Assembly (NCBI RefSeq): GCF_001686925.1
Contig: NZ_LVEN01000027.1
Location: 186,001-250,000 of the forward strand
Direction: 5' to 3'
Length of the DNA stretch: 64,000 bases
Source of the DNA: Flavobacterium piscis
GTDB lineage: Bacteria > Bacteroidota > Bacteroidia > Flavobacteriales > Flavobacteriaceae
The stretch's first letter is position 1. The number at the start of each line of letters is the position of its first letter. The notes beneath the pieces were generated by a model, which saw only the letters and a program-made list of their open reading frames with translations, had not been told where the DNA came from and ran no database searches. This document shows positions 33,920 through 43,342 of this stretch, one piece after another. The position numbers and the translations under genes were made by a program.

Positions 33920-34768
33920 TTGCAAAAGCATTCTATTCCTGTTTTATCTGTTGGCAATATACTTGGAGAAGAAACTTTGGGGATTACCTTATTTCGTCAT
34001 AGTGTTAAAGGAAGAAACGAATTCGAGCAGCCACATAAGCACGACTTTTATCTGGTATTTTTTGTAGAGAAAGGTTCTGGATTTCACAATGTCGATTTTA
34101 CACAATATACAGTAAATGATTATCAGGTATATTTTATCAGGCCCGGACAAGTTCACAACTGGTCGCTTGATGTTGATACTTCGGGTTTTCAGCTGATGCT
34201 TTCGGCGGATGTGGTTAGTATTTTTTCGAATTTAGGAAAATTTCCTTTTTTTGGGCAAAGTGTTCCGTCTTGCCTTTCTTTAGATAAAAATGAATTTGAG
34301 GAATTTAAAAATCATTTGCATGAAATAGAATTACTATTATCTGATAACGATACACTTACCAAAGAAATAGTTTTACTCCGTTTGCATTTACTCCTCAAAT
34401 TATTGCAAAAGCAATATTTGAATCAATTTCCTGAACACGATTCATCGACCAAGCCTGAGAAAATAATAAAAGGCTTTACTATTTTGATTGATGATTATTT
34501 TAATAAAGAGCCTTCGGTGAATTTTTATGCCGATAAATTAAATATTACCTCTAATTACCTCAATATTCTTTCGCAGAAATATTTAAAGGTTCCGGCAAGT
34601 GATGTCATAAGGCAAAGAACCATTCTTGAAGCCAAACGTTTGCTTACCAGTACCGATTTGTCTATAAAAGAAATCGGCTACCAACTTGGTTTTAATGATA
34701 ATACTTATTTTACCAAAGTCTTTAAAAAATATGCCGGAAAAACTCCGGGTGATTTTAAAAAATTATAA
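33920..34768 (+). CDS. AraC-family transcriptional regulator (cupin N-domain)
   Basis: A 282-residue regulator with an AraC-type sensing cupin (PHKHDFYLVFFVEKGSG at ~41-57, FIRPGQVHNWSLD) and a complete C-terminal double helix-turn-helix (NFYADKLNITSNYLNILSQK; DLSIKEIGYQLGFNDNTYFT; GKTPGDFKK). The start is TTG 33920: no ATG lies before the conserved N-terminus, and a candidate promoter is 26 bases upstream. The amidohydrolase gene follows on the same strand after 137 bases and is a possible target. Confidence 0.9.
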   Translation: MQKHSIPVLSVGNILGEETLGITLFRHSVKGRNEFEQPHKHDFYLVFFVEKGSGFHNVDFTQYTVNDYQVYFIRPGQVHNWSLDVDTSGFQLMLSADVVSIFSNLGKFPFFGQSVPSCLSLDKNEFEEFKNHLHEIELLLSDNDTLTKEIVLLRLHLLLKLLQKQYLNQFPEHDSSTKPEKIIKGFTILIDDYFNKEPSVNFYADKLNITSNYLNILSQKYLKVPASDVIRQRTILEAKRLLTSTDLSIKEIGYQLGFNDNTYFTKVFKKYAGKTPGDFKKL

Positions 34769-34905
34769 TTTTTACCATCTTTCTCCGCAATATTACCGTT
34801 ATCATTTTAAGTTTATAACGATTTTTGCAATGTAATAATACTGTTGATTATTAGGGTGTTATTGTAAAAACATATAACAAACTCAAAGAAGATAAAATAT
34901 AATTT

Positions 34906-36264
34906 ATGGAAGAGCATACAATAAGCCGAAAAAAATTCTTAGGATTAGGAGCTGCAGCAACCGGAGCCGCTTTGTTTTCGGGAATTGGAGGAAATGCCGT
35001 TGCGCAGGTTTTACCCGAAGAAAACAAAACAGCTTTAAACGAATATCTTTTAATGAATGTACGATTAGAAGATGGTTTTGAATACAACGATAAAAATGAA
35101 GTAATTGCTACTAAAACTGCGCTTTATACTATTCATATTGCCAATGGTAAAATAAAAAGTATAACGACAGGAAAGTCGGCTTTGAAGTTGAAAACGGTTG
35201 ATGCCAAAGGATTTTTGATGCTTCCGGGATTGCGCGATATGCACATTCATATTGATAAAACGTACTATGGCAGCGGAATCTGGAATGCAGCGCCAAGAAA
35301 AGGATATACAGTAAAAGATATGATTACGCTGGAGCAAAAGTTGATTCCGCAATTATTACCGGATTCTCAGCATAAAGCCGAAGAAGCCATTAAACTAATG
35401 CAAAGCCAGGGAAGTTATTTTGCGCGTTGCCAATGTAATATTGATCCCGTAAGCGGACTAAAAAGTCTCGAACATTTACAAGCAGCTTTAGATAAAAATA
35501 AAGATAATTTTGGATCTGAAATTGTAGCTTTTCCGCAACACGGAATCTTATATTCAAAATGTGAACCTTTGTTAAGAGAAGCGGCTTCGATGGGAATTGA
35601 TTTCATAGGCGGACTTGACCCAACAAATGTCGATGGCAATATGGAGAAATCGCTTGATGTCATGTTTCAAATTGCAATTGATAATAATAAAGGTGTCGAC
35701 ATACACTTGCATGAATCGATACCATCTGGTAAAGCGGCCATCGAATACATGATTAAAAAAACCGAAGAAAATAAACAGTTACAAGGAAAAACCTATATAA
35801 GTCACGGTTTTGCGCTTGCCAAAATGGATGCAAAAGATCTCGAGAAAATCGCCGAACAAATGGGAAATCTGGGAATAGGAGTAGTCTCAGGAATTCCGAT
35901 TGGGAAAACGATAATGCCAATTCCAACATTGAAGAAGTACGGCGTAAAACTAATGACAGGAACCGATAGTATTGTCGATCACTGGCAGCCTTTCGGAACT
36001 TGTGATATGCTCGAAAAAGCAAAATTATGTGCGCAGCTTTACGGCTGGACAGACGAGTATAATTTAAGCAGAGCTTTGCATGTCGCAACAAAAGATGAAA
36101 TTTTACCCCTTAACGATGCCGGAACCCGCGTTTGGCCAGCAGTCGATAACGAAGCTAATTTTATATTAGTAAAAGCAAGTTGTTCCGCCGAAGCCGTAGC
36201 ACGTTTACCTAAAAGAGAAGGAGTTTTTTATAAAGGGAAAAAGATTGCTGGGGATCTTTCTTAA
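34906..36264 (+). CDS. exported cytosine-deaminase-like amidohydrolase
   Basis: A 452-residue metal-dependent amidohydrolase. The N-terminus ISRKKFLGLGAAATGAALFSG resembles a Tat signal but has Arg-Lys in place of Arg-Arg. The barrel shows the metal HxH in RDMHIHID (~106), a His in GVDIHLHESIPS (~265), a His in YISHGFAL and the catalytic Asp in MTGTDSIVDHW. This pattern is closest to cytosine deaminase/isoguanine deaminase enzymes. Those are normally cytoplasmic, so the leader is unusual. The substrate is unknown. It is preceded by an AraC regulator. Confidence 0.85.
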   Translation: MEEHTISRKKFLGLGAAATGAALFSGIGGNAVAQVLPEENKTALNEYLLMNVRLEDGFEYNDKNEVIATKTALYTIHIANGKIKSITTGKSALKLKTVDAKGFLMLPGLRDMHIHIDKTYYGSGIWNAAPRKGYTVKDMITLEQKLIPQLLPDSQHKAEEAIKLMQSQGSYFARCQCNIDPVSGLKSLEHLQAALDKNKDNFGSEIVAFPQHGILYSKCEPLLREAASMGIDFIGGLDPTNVDGNMEKSLDVMFQIAIDNNKGVDIHLHESIPSGKAAIEYMIKKTEENKQLQGKTYISHGFALAKMDAKDLEKIAEQMGNLGIGVVSGIPIGKTIMPIPTLKKYGVKLMTGTDSIVDHWQPFGTCDMLEKAKLCAQLYGWTDEYNLSRALHVATKDEILPLNDAGTRVWPAVDNEANFILVKASCSAEAVARLPKREGVFYKGKKIAGDLS

Positions 36265-36450
36265 GGTTCTAAGGTCCTGATATTCTAAGTTTTTCAAACC
36301 TTTTGATGTTTCATAGTCCATCCTTACACAATCCGATATAATGAGTGAACTTAAAAAGACGCACTATAATGCATCTCTACGATAAATTATTGTCTTTTTT
36401 TGAGTCTAAGAAAAAAAACTCAGAACCTTAGCATCTTAGCCTCTCAGAAT
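36265..36450. repeat. octamer-type inverted repeat enclosing a GTAGAG-type hairpin
   Basis: The left arm (to 36292) has CTnAGnnn-like units such as CTAAGGTC, and the right arm (36419-36450) has four units starting CTCAGAAC, CTTAGCAT. The arms are complementary only in the shared words. Between them 36357-36383 (GACGCACTATAATGCATCTC then TACG) is a diverged copy of the hairpins at 18973 and 19137. Confidence 0.75.
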
Positions 36451-36463
36451 CTTTAAAAAAAAG

Positions 36464-36500
36464 AAACCCCTCAAGCAATTCAACTCTTGAGGGGTTTTTG
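36464..36500 (-). terminator. bidirectional terminator
   Basis: A perfect 12-bp stem (AAACCCCTCAAG with CTTGAGGGGTTT), a 10-base loop and T-runs on both strands. It ends the DUF4142 gene on the minus strand and backs up the amidohydrolase gene. Confidence 0.93.
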
Positions 36501-36524
36501 AAAATAAATAATAACCAATTAAAT

Positions 36525-37112
36525 TTATTTTTTATCTAAATTTTGTTTTAGCAATTTCGCATGCTCTAAATGAGCGGTTAGCGGTGCTATATTATTCGAT
36601 GCCCAAAGCTTAACATCATTATCAGTAGCATCTTTTGATGCTTTTTGCAATTTGTCAATTGCTTTTTCGTGACCATCGATCATCATGTCTACGAATTTTT
36701 TATCAAAATCAAGACCTGATTTTTCGTTTAATTTTTTATACTCTTCTTGTCCGTCTTCAGTTAAAGAAGTTGGTAGAGTAAAATTTTTAGCTTTTGCCAA
36801 AGCGCTTACTTCAGATGCTGATTTAGTATGCTCGTCAACAAGCATTTTACCAAATTTTTTCACTTCTGCATTAGTACCTTTTTGTTGCGCTAATTTTCCA
36901 AGTTCAATCTCGGCTAAATTAATTTCTGCCTGATCCACTAAAAATTCAGAATCATCTTCTTTATTATTAATAGTATCAAATTTTGCTTCGTTTGCATCTT
37001 CAGCTACTTCTTTAGGATCTTCTTGTTTGTTTTCATTTTTACAAGAATTTAAAGATAAAATAAGTAATCCTGCTCCTAAAATTGCTGTTCCGGCTAAAAG
37101 TATTTTTTTCAT
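36525..37112 (-). CDS. DUF4142 lipoprotein
   Basis: A 195-residue predicted lipoprotein. The signal peptide ends in the lipobox LNSC with Cys24 as the lipidation site, followed by an acidic linker (~25-60). The DUF4142 four-helix, ferritin-like domain (~60-195) carries EHTKSASEVSALAKA and MIDGHEKAIDKLQKA. Family members are common in soil and plant-associated bacteria, often induced by stress; metal binding is not established. The gene is convergent with the amidohydrolase gene and divergent from the next. Confidence 0.88.
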   Translation of the reverse strand: MKKILLAGTAILGAGLLILSLNSCKNENKQEDPKEVAEDANEAKFDTINNKEDDSEFLVDQAEINLAEIELGKLAQQKGTNAEVKKFGKMLVDEHTKSASEVSALAKAKNFTLPTSLTEDGQEEYKKLNEKSGLDFDKKFVDMMIDGHEKAIDKLQKASKDATDNDVKLWASNNIAPLTAHLEHAKLLKQNLDKK

Positions 37113-37152
37113 GATTTAATCGTTTAAATGTTATAATGTAAAATTATTCAGA

Positions 37153-37182
37153 TTGTGTGAAGAATGTCTTACAGTATTTTTG
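37153..37182 (+). promoter_or_regulatory. canonical promoter TTG-N19-TATTTTTG
   Basis: TTG at 37153-37155 and TATTTTTG at 37175-37182 have the ideal 19-base spacing. The next gene starts at 37287, implying a leader of about 95 bases. Confidence 0.6.
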
Positions 37183-37286
37183 GATAATGTTACAGGATTT
37201 GAATTTTAACAAATAATGCGTGATACAAATAGTATTATATTCGCAAAACAAAAAGCGACATCATTTTAACCGAATCAAATTATCCT

Positions 37287-38171
37287 ATGATAACAAACAA
37301 TGAAGTATCAAGAATATTTATCGCATTCCTGCTTTTAATTTCTATTCATTTATCTGCACAAATAACTTATACAGGCTTTATAGATAAATATCCAATAGAA
37401 TTTATAACTGATATTGATTCTGAAGGTTCGGGAAATGCCATTTATGCTTATACAAATTACGATACACCAATTCAAATAAGCGGAACTCTTAAACAGGGAA
37501 TACTAACCTTTTATGAAAAAGATAAAAATGGTAAAGAAACTGCACAATTGATTTTTGAAAATTTCGACTCCAAAAACAAAAAGCTGGAAGGAAAGTGGCA
37601 AGATTTAAACACAAATAAAGAACTTCAAATTAGTTTAGTGAAAGTGTTTGAAATTGACGATGCAGGTTCTGAATGGAAAAATAAAGAAATTTTGCAGCCT
37701 GTTTCTTTAAAGGGGAAATATTTTAAATTGGTGCTTTCAAAAAAGAAAGATGATTCTCCCATGATAACCGGAATTAAAATTCTGGAAAAAAAGACAGACA
37801 AGCTAATTCAGCAAATAGCATTAGAATGCCAGTTATGGGGACTAAACAATATAATGGTTGATGATTATAATTTTGACGGTATAGAAGATTTCTCTGTTTT
37901 TGAATCCAGTTATGCCGGCCCTAACACTTCAAGATTGTATTTTTTATATAATCCTACAACAGGCAAATATTTTGAAAGCAGTTTTAGCGGAACTTCGTTA
38001 CAATTTGACAGCAAAACAAAGAGAATTTCAGAACACAACCAATGTTGTGCAGGCAGAAGTGTTATTACTGCAGAATATAAAGTAGTAAACAATAAAATGG
38101 TTTTAATAAAGCAAACCTGTATGGAATATGATGATAAAACGGGAGATTATAAAAAGGTAAAATGTGATTGA
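37287..38171 (+). CDS. secreted hypothetical protein (XAC2610-like)
   Basis: A 294-residue protein with a signal peptide (~1-25, ending LSAQ). The mature part is beta-rich. Near residue 190 it has DDYNFDGIEDFSVFES, a calcium-loop-like Asp-rich motif as in FG-GAP/VCBS and XAC2610-type proteins, followed by SRLYFLYNPTTGKY. Cysteines cluster near the end (QCCAGRS, KQTCME, KCD) and may form disulfides. A function is not known. Confidence 0.7.
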   Translation: MITNNEVSRIFIAFLLLISIHLSAQITYTGFIDKYPIEFITDIDSEGSGNAIYAYTNYDTPIQISGTLKQGILTFYEKDKNGKETAQLIFENFDSKNKKLEGKWQDLNTNKELQISLVKVFEIDDAGSEWKNKEILQPVSLKGKYFKLVLSKKKDDSPMITGIKILEKKTDKLIQQIALECQLWGLNNIMVDDYNFDGIEDFSVFESSYAGPNTSRLYFLYNPTTGKYFESSFSGTSLQFDSKTKRISEHNQCCAGRSVITAEYKVVNNKMVLIKQTCMEYDDKTGDYKKVKCD

Positions 38172-38749
38172 GTGTTTTTTTGGATTGGGCTTGATTGCGT
38201 AATGAATTTAGAGGTTTGAATCCCAGCTGGCGAGCATCTTACATATTTACACTTAACCCTACAATAGATTTACAATTCAAATTGTTCCCAAACATAGGTA
38301 TTGCAGACTTGTTGCTCTGAAAGAGCTTTAGCAATAGCATGGTGCGAAGCACTATGAACAAGAACATTCTTTTTTTTAGCCCTGTAAGGGCGAACGCCTA
38401 ATCGCAAAAAAATCTTCATTAAATTATATTATTATTTTCTGACAAAGTCATCTTTTCTTAAAATATATAGTACTTATTTTCTTTTGTCTTTCAGGACGAT
38501 TATCTCGCTTAATTGAGTTCTTATTGCATTGCATTACGCTAAATATTATTAGGCTTTTAGCCTGTTTTTTAAGCCTTCGAGCACTTCTGTTGCCTCCAGT
38601 GAGCATAAAGTTGTTGGAAATCTAAATAATCAAAAAACGCATGTCTGACCGTTTTCGGCAAAAAGATAGTTATAAAGTTTACATCAAAAGTTTTGTTCAA
38701 TAGTATATATTTATAACGACTAAAACATAACGCCCAAAAATAACCACAA
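38172..38749. other. long spacer, possibly decayed mobile or repeat DNA
   Basis: A 578-base stretch without a convincing gene. It holds short hairpins (AGCCCTGTAAGGGCG at 38379, AGGCTTTTAGCCT at 38551 before six T) and GC-richer words (TGGTGCGAAGCACTATG at 38340). A minus-strand frame of 77 codons (38802-38569) overlaps the next gene. Its tail (TVRHAFFDYLDFQQ) looks like a protein fragment, but no family was recognised. It differs from the octamer spacers and may be a remnant of an inserted element. Confidence 0.45.
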
Positions 38750-39067
38750 ATGATTAATATAGATTTTAAAAAAGAGAAGGGTAAAATTGATGAAATTATC
38801 AATAAGGCTTTAGCAGATTATCAAAATGAAATAGATGTCATTACTATTGAAGACTGGACTTTAAAATCTAAAGAATTATTTATAGACAGATCCTATAATG
38901 GATATAATTCTCAAAGTACACAATTCATCAATAATAGTTTTCCGGATGTTACAAGCGCGGTAGACAGTAATGCGAGATTGATATTGTATCTGTATACATC
39001 AGAAAGAGATTTTGAGTTTGATTTGATTAAAAAACAATTAATCGAAAAAATTAAAAAATCTATATAA
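38750..39067 (+). CDS. small hypothetical protein
   Basis: A 105-residue soluble protein of unknown family. It begins with a basic amphipathic helix (DFKKEKGKIDEIINKALADYQ) and contains SYNGYNSQSTQFINNSF and a strand LILYLYTSERDFEFDLI. No signal peptide. It is separated from both neighbours and overlaps the decayed region. It could be an orphan immunity-type protein, but no toxin partner is visible. Confidence 0.5.
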   Translation: MINIDFKKEKGKIDEIINKALADYQNEIDVITIEDWTLKSKELFIDRSYNGYNSQSTQFINNSFPDVTSAVDSNARLILYLYTSERDFEFDLIKKQLIEKIKKSI

Positions 39068-39244
39068 CAGAAGTTTTGCAAAAGCTATTTGCAAATTAGG
39101 AATTACAAGGCTTATATAACAAAGAGTAAAGAGTTATCTAAAAACTGTTGAACTTTTCATGTCTTTTAGTGATAATTGATATTAATTTACTAAGTTCGTT
39201 CGAAAATTTAACAAAAAGAATCCGCACTAAAACTTCAGTAGCTT

Positions 39245-42200
39245 ATGAAAAAAAAATTACTCTTCTTTTTATTTATTACCACAGCCGTATCAGCTCAAAA
39301 TGGTTATCAGGAACATATTGTAATAGATAAATCTTTTGGTTCTCAAAATCCACAGGCGGTTGCCACGGCGGACATTAACGGAGATGGTTTTTTGGATATT
39401 GTTACCGTTGCAGGCGATGAAATTGTTTGGTATAAAAACCTAAACGGATCAGGTGATTTTAGCAAACCTATAACAATTTCAGACGCTTCGGGAGGAAGAA
39501 TTGATGTTTTTGATGTCAATAAAGACGGATTTTTAGATGTAGTTTTTACGGGAAAATGGTCTGCCAAAGGCGATGGTGTTTACTGGATAAAAAATACAGA
39601 CGGGCAGGGAACTTTTAGCAGTCCTGTTTTAATTTATGCGGCTAATAATATTAGCGATACGGGTTTAAGCGCTTATCAGATTATAGATATAGATAATGAC
39701 AATGATCTCGATATACTTATTATGACCGCAAATAATTATTCAAGCAGTTGGTTAAATTGTTTAAAAAATGATGGTTCCGGTAATTTTAAGATTTCAACTC
39801 TTATTACAGATTTTTTGAGCTTTTCTGCAATAGATATCAATGGAGATAAATTGCCGGATCTGGTGATTAGATATACCAATCATTTAAAAACATTTATACA
39901 GCAAACTGACGGTTCGTTTACTTCATTGGCCACGATAACCCCTTTTTCGATGGAGAAGAAATTTCTGGGTGAGGATATTGATAATGACGGTGATCAGGAT
40001 ATTGTTTTTGTTTATGACAACGGAGGTTCAGTAGATATAAAATGGTACGAAAATAAAGATGGAAAAGGGACATTTAGTGGCGCTAAATTTTTAGTGAATG
40101 TACCAGAATTTTCTGGAATCTATAATGCGGAGTTTTATAGAATTTTATTAACAGATTTTGACGCAGATGGCAAAAAAGACATTCTGTTTTACTATACCAA
40201 AGCAAATAAAGTAAGTTGGTTTAAGAATAATGGCGCCGGTACTTTTGGGGCAGAACAAATTATAAAATCGATTTCATCGCGCCTTTATAGTTTTGCTGCA
40301 GGCGATATGAATAACGATGGCAGCAAAGATGTAGTCGCTATTTTAAACGATGATGTTGTTTTTTTTAAAAATACTGAGGGAAAAGGTGTTTTTGAGGAAA
40401 TAAAGGTTTCGAAATATGCCTATGGAATTCATAAGATAGTTAGTGGAGATCTTGATGGTGATGGAGACATTGATATTGTATCAACATCTTATAATAAAAA
40501 AATTACGTGGTATAAAAACACAAATGGTTTAGGCGATTTTTCGGGAGAACAATTTATTATCTCAGATGAGATAAACATACCTGGTGATCTTTTTGTTATG
40601 GACATTGATAATGATGGTGATTTAGATGTAGTGGCGACAAGTTTAGTATACGGTTCTCCTGATGTTGTTTCCATTTTTTGGTCTGAAAATGATGGAGCAG
40701 GAAATTTTTCGAAGCAGCGACTTATTGCATCAGGTTCAGATGCAAAGTACATACTTTTTACAGATGTTAATAAAGATGGAAATATTGATGTAATTGCTAC
40801 TTTAAGCAGAGACAAAGTATATTTAATTAAAAATTTAGGAAAAGGGGCTTTTGCAGAAAAAATAGCATTGCCATATAACAGCACATCTGATATTAATAAT
40901 TGTTTTATAGAGGACTTTAATCAAGACGGAAATATTGATTATGCTGTAGTAGATTATGGAAAAATATTTTGGTATGAGAATGACGGATCCGGAAATTTCA
41001 CCACAGAACATGTTAAGGATATTACTAAAGAAAAGGTATACATTCTTTATATGGCTGATTTAGATAATGATAAAGATCTTGATTTTGTATATCGTGATAG
41101 CAATAGAAATGTTGGCTGGTTCGAAAACTTAGACGGAAAAGGCAATTATGCAGTAGGTAAAATTTTATTTACAAGTGCAAAAGCAATTTCGACATTATCT
41201 TTATATGATGCTGATAGCGATGGAGATATTGATATTGTATACAATATGATAACCGAAACGGCTACAACATGGCATGAAAATTTAGGTGCCGGAAAAATGT
41301 CACCTGCTAAGGTTTTATCCAGTACGACTATGAATTTAACACCCGATACATTTGCTGATTTTAATGCAGATGGGCGTTTGGATAAATATGCAGCTGATAT
41401 CAAGGAGGATAAAATAGCCTGGTATGAAAACCTGGGACCTTTTAAAAACACCATACGCGGAACAATTCGTTTAGATATTGATAATAATAGCTGCGACAGT
41501 AATGATCCAAAAGCTCCGTTATTATTGGTTTCTACATCAAACGGAACTAATACATTTTCGACATTTACAAAACAGGACGGAACTTATGATTTTATTGCAG
41601 ATGTCAATACTTACACAACTTCTGTAGTGTCATCGCTAAAAGAATATCCTGCAACACCTGCTAAATATGTCTCGACATTTACGGCCAAAAATCAAAACGA
41701 AGTAGTAGACTTTTGTTTAGAACCAAGTTCATTATTTGAAGATTTAGAAATTAGAATGTATCCTTACGGAGAACCAAGACCGGGATTTACATCAAAATAT
41801 AAAATTCATGTTACTAACAATGGTACAAAAGTCAAAAGCGGTTTGTTATCCTTGAAATTTGATGATTCGAAACTTGAATTTATTTCTTCAGGAGACCAGA
41901 TAGATTCAAAAACAGCTAATACGATTCAGTTTGCTTATAAAGATTTGAAAGCATTTGAAACAAAAACGATTGATGTAACCTTTAAAGTTTTTACAATTCC
42001 TACTACAACTTTAGGAGATAAACTATCTTTTAATCTTGCGGTGCCTGTTCCTGCAGATACTAAACCTATTGACAACGAATATGTTTTAAAGCAAATCGTT
42101 GTAGGCTCATATGATCCAAATGATATTCGAGTATTAGAAGGAGAAGAGGTTTTGATAGACAACGCCGATGAATATCTGCATTATATTATTCGTTTTCAGA

Positions 42201-42778
42201 ATAAAGGAAATTCGTATGCACAAAGAGTTAGAGTTTCAAATCTTTTAGATGATAAACTGGACTGGACTACTCTTAAAATTGAAAGTTATAGTCATAATAA
42301 TACCGTAACCATAAAAGATGGTAAAGAAGCTGATTTTACTTTTGATGCCATATACTTGCCTAGTGCTATAACAAACGAAGAAGCATCAAATGGGTATATT
42401 GCTTATAAAATCAAACCAAAATCAAATGTTTCGCTGGGAGATATTTTTAACAATGACGCAGCTATTTTCTTTGATTATAATCCTGATATCAAAACCAATA
42501 CAGTGAGTACCAAAATTGTAGACAAACAGTTGGGTACTGATGATTTTGTAATTGAAAGTATTATTGCGTATCCAAATCCAACAAAAGGATTGTTTACTGT
42601 CCAGTCAAGAGAAAATACAATACAAAAAATGGTAGTTCATAATACTTTAGGACAAGTTGTTTTAAATTCAAAACAAAGTAATAGTGTTGATTTGTCGTCT
42701 TTAGTAAACGGAATTTATTTTATAACCATAACAGATAATAACAACAAAAGCACAACAATAAAAGTGGTTAAAAATTAA
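39245..42778 (+). CDS. FG-GAP/VCBS repeat protein secreted by the type IX system
   Basis: A 1177-residue exported protein. The signal peptide is 1-18 (ending VSAQ). Residues ~30-735 are about a dozen FG-GAP/VCBS repeats, recognisable by recurring DxNxDGxxDI and IDNDGDLD calcium-loop motifs and WYKN/WFKN, which build a beta propeller. A short SdrD-like unit (~740-800), a DUF11-like domain and a DUF7619-type domain (YDPNDIRVLEGEE to IFFDYNPDIKTN, ~952-1085) follow. The last ~75 residues are a type A T9SS sorting domain (IIAYPNPTKGLFTV; LVNGIYFITI; KVVKN). It should be surface-anchored or released. Ligand unknown. Confidence 0.93.
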   Translation: MKKKLLFFLFITTAVSAQNGYQEHIVIDKSFGSQNPQAVATADINGDGFLDIVTVAGDEIVWYKNLNGSGDFSKPITISDASGGRIDVFDVNKDGFLDVVFTGKWSAKGDGVYWIKNTDGQGTFSSPVLIYAANNISDTGLSAYQIIDIDNDNDLDILIMTANNYSSSWLNCLKNDGSGNFKISTLITDFLSFSAIDINGDKLPDLVIRYTNHLKTFIQQTDGSFTSLATITPFSMEKKFLGEDIDNDGDQDIVFVYDNGGSVDIKWYENKDGKGTFSGAKFLVNVPEFSGIYNAEFYRILLTDFDADGKKDILFYYTKANKVSWFKNNGAGTFGAEQIIKSISSRLYSFAAGDMNNDGSKDVVAILNDDVVFFKNTEGKGVFEEIKVSKYAYGIHKIVSGDLDGDGDIDIVSTSYNKKITWYKNTNGLGDFSGEQFIISDEINIPGDLFVMDIDNDGDLDVVATSLVYGSPDVVSIFWSENDGAGNFSKQRLIASGSDAKYILFTDVNKDGNIDVIATLSRDKVYLIKNLGKGAFAEKIALPYNSTSDINNCFIEDFNQDGNIDYAVVDYGKIFWYENDGSGNFTTEHVKDITKEKVYILYMADLDNDKDLDFVYRDSNRNVGWFENLDGKGNYAVGKILFTSAKAISTLSLYDADSDGDIDIVYNMITETATTWHENLGAGKMSPAKVLSSTTMNLTPDTFADFNADGRLDKYAADIKEDKIAWYENLGPFKNTIRGTIRLDIDNNSCDSNDPKAPLLLVSTSNGTNTFSTFTKQDGTYDFIADVNTYTTSVVSSLKEYPATPAKYVSTFTAKNQNEVVDFCLEPSSLFEDLEIRMYPYGEPRPGFTSKYKIHVTNNGTKVKSGLLSLKFDDSKLEFISSGDQIDSKTANTIQFAYKDLKAFETKTIDVTFKVFTIPTTTLGDKLSFNLAVPVPADTKPIDNEYVLKQIVVGSYDPNDIRVLEGEEVLIDNADEYLHYIIRFQNKGNSYAQRVRVSNLLDDKLDWTTLKIESYSHNNTVTIKDGKEADFTFDAIYLPSAITNEEASNGYIAYKIKPKSNVSLGDIFNNDAAIFFDYNPDIKTNTVSTKIVDKQLGTDDFVIESIIAYPNPTKGLFTVQSRENTIQKMVVHNTLGQVVLNSKQSNSVDLSSLVNGIYFITITDNNNKSTTIKVVKN

Positions 42779-42800
42779 AAACTGCTTTCTTTTAAATTGT

Positions 42801-42839
42801 AAAAATCCCATTCTGCAGCTGTAGAATGGGATTTTTTTT
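42801..42839 (+). terminator. intrinsic terminator
   Basis: A perfect stem AAAAATCCCATTCT with AGAATGGGATTTTT, an 8-base loop and a T-run, 23 bases after the VCBS gene. Confidence 0.93.
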
Positions 42840-42968
42840 ACTACAAATATCCCACATAGATTTAATTATGAAAATAAAACCAAGAATTATATAACAGAGA
42901 ATTCCTGCTTTTTGAAGAATTTTGGGAATAAGATATTTCTAAATCATTAACCTTAAATTTTTTCAGTC

Positions 42969-43208
42969 ATGCCAGATGCAAGAATTCAAAACGAAAAACA
43001 GTACCAAGCTCTTTTAGAAATAGGCTATAGCAAAGAAAAAGCAGCCCGAATTGCTAATACGCCTGATGCAGGTGAAAAAGGTGGAAGGGCAAAACCTTAT
43101 GATGAATGGACTAAAGCCGAATTGTACCAACAGGCCATGAAAGTGGGAATTCCGGGACGTTCTTATATGAGCAAGAAAAATCTGGTTCAGGCATTACGAA
43201 ATAACTAA
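42969..43208 (+). CDS. small Rho-N/SAP-like (DUF7218-type) protein
   Basis: A 79-residue protein starting MPDARIQNEKQYQALLEIGYSKEKAARIAN. Its C-terminal half (DEWTKAELYQQAMKVGIPG followed by MSKKNLVQALRNN) has the helix-extended loop-helix pattern of SAP/Rho N-terminal domains that bind nucleic acid. Similar small proteins are widespread beside stress genes in soil bacteria. It is the first gene of the stress-like group and lies 134 bases before DNA topoisomerase IB. Confidence 0.75.
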   Translation: MPDARIQNEKQYQALLEIGYSKEKAARIANTPDAGEKGGRAKPYDEWTKAELYQQAMKVGIPGRSYMSKKNLVQALRNN

Positions 43209-43299
43209 AAAATACAGCAATAATTAAAGTATAAAATAAAAAGCCACAAGAGGATTGATAAACAGAATATATCGGAAAATAAACTCTTTTACATCCTGA

Positions 43300-43317
43300 T
43301 CCCGATCGCAATCGGGA
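43300..43317. repeat. TCCCGATnGCnATCGGGA palindrome
   Basis: TCCCGATCGCAATCGGGA is a member of the palindrome family also found at 9795, 9931, 48979 and 56328. It lies between the SAP-like gene and topoisomerase IB. Confidence 0.85.
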
Positions 43318-43342
43318 GTGGCTAATAAATAACCAAACGACC

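Noticed and set aside
38569..38802. 77-codon minus-strand gene
   Set aside because: It overlaps a better plus-strand frame, has no recognisable family and no promoter; kept only as a possible remnant.
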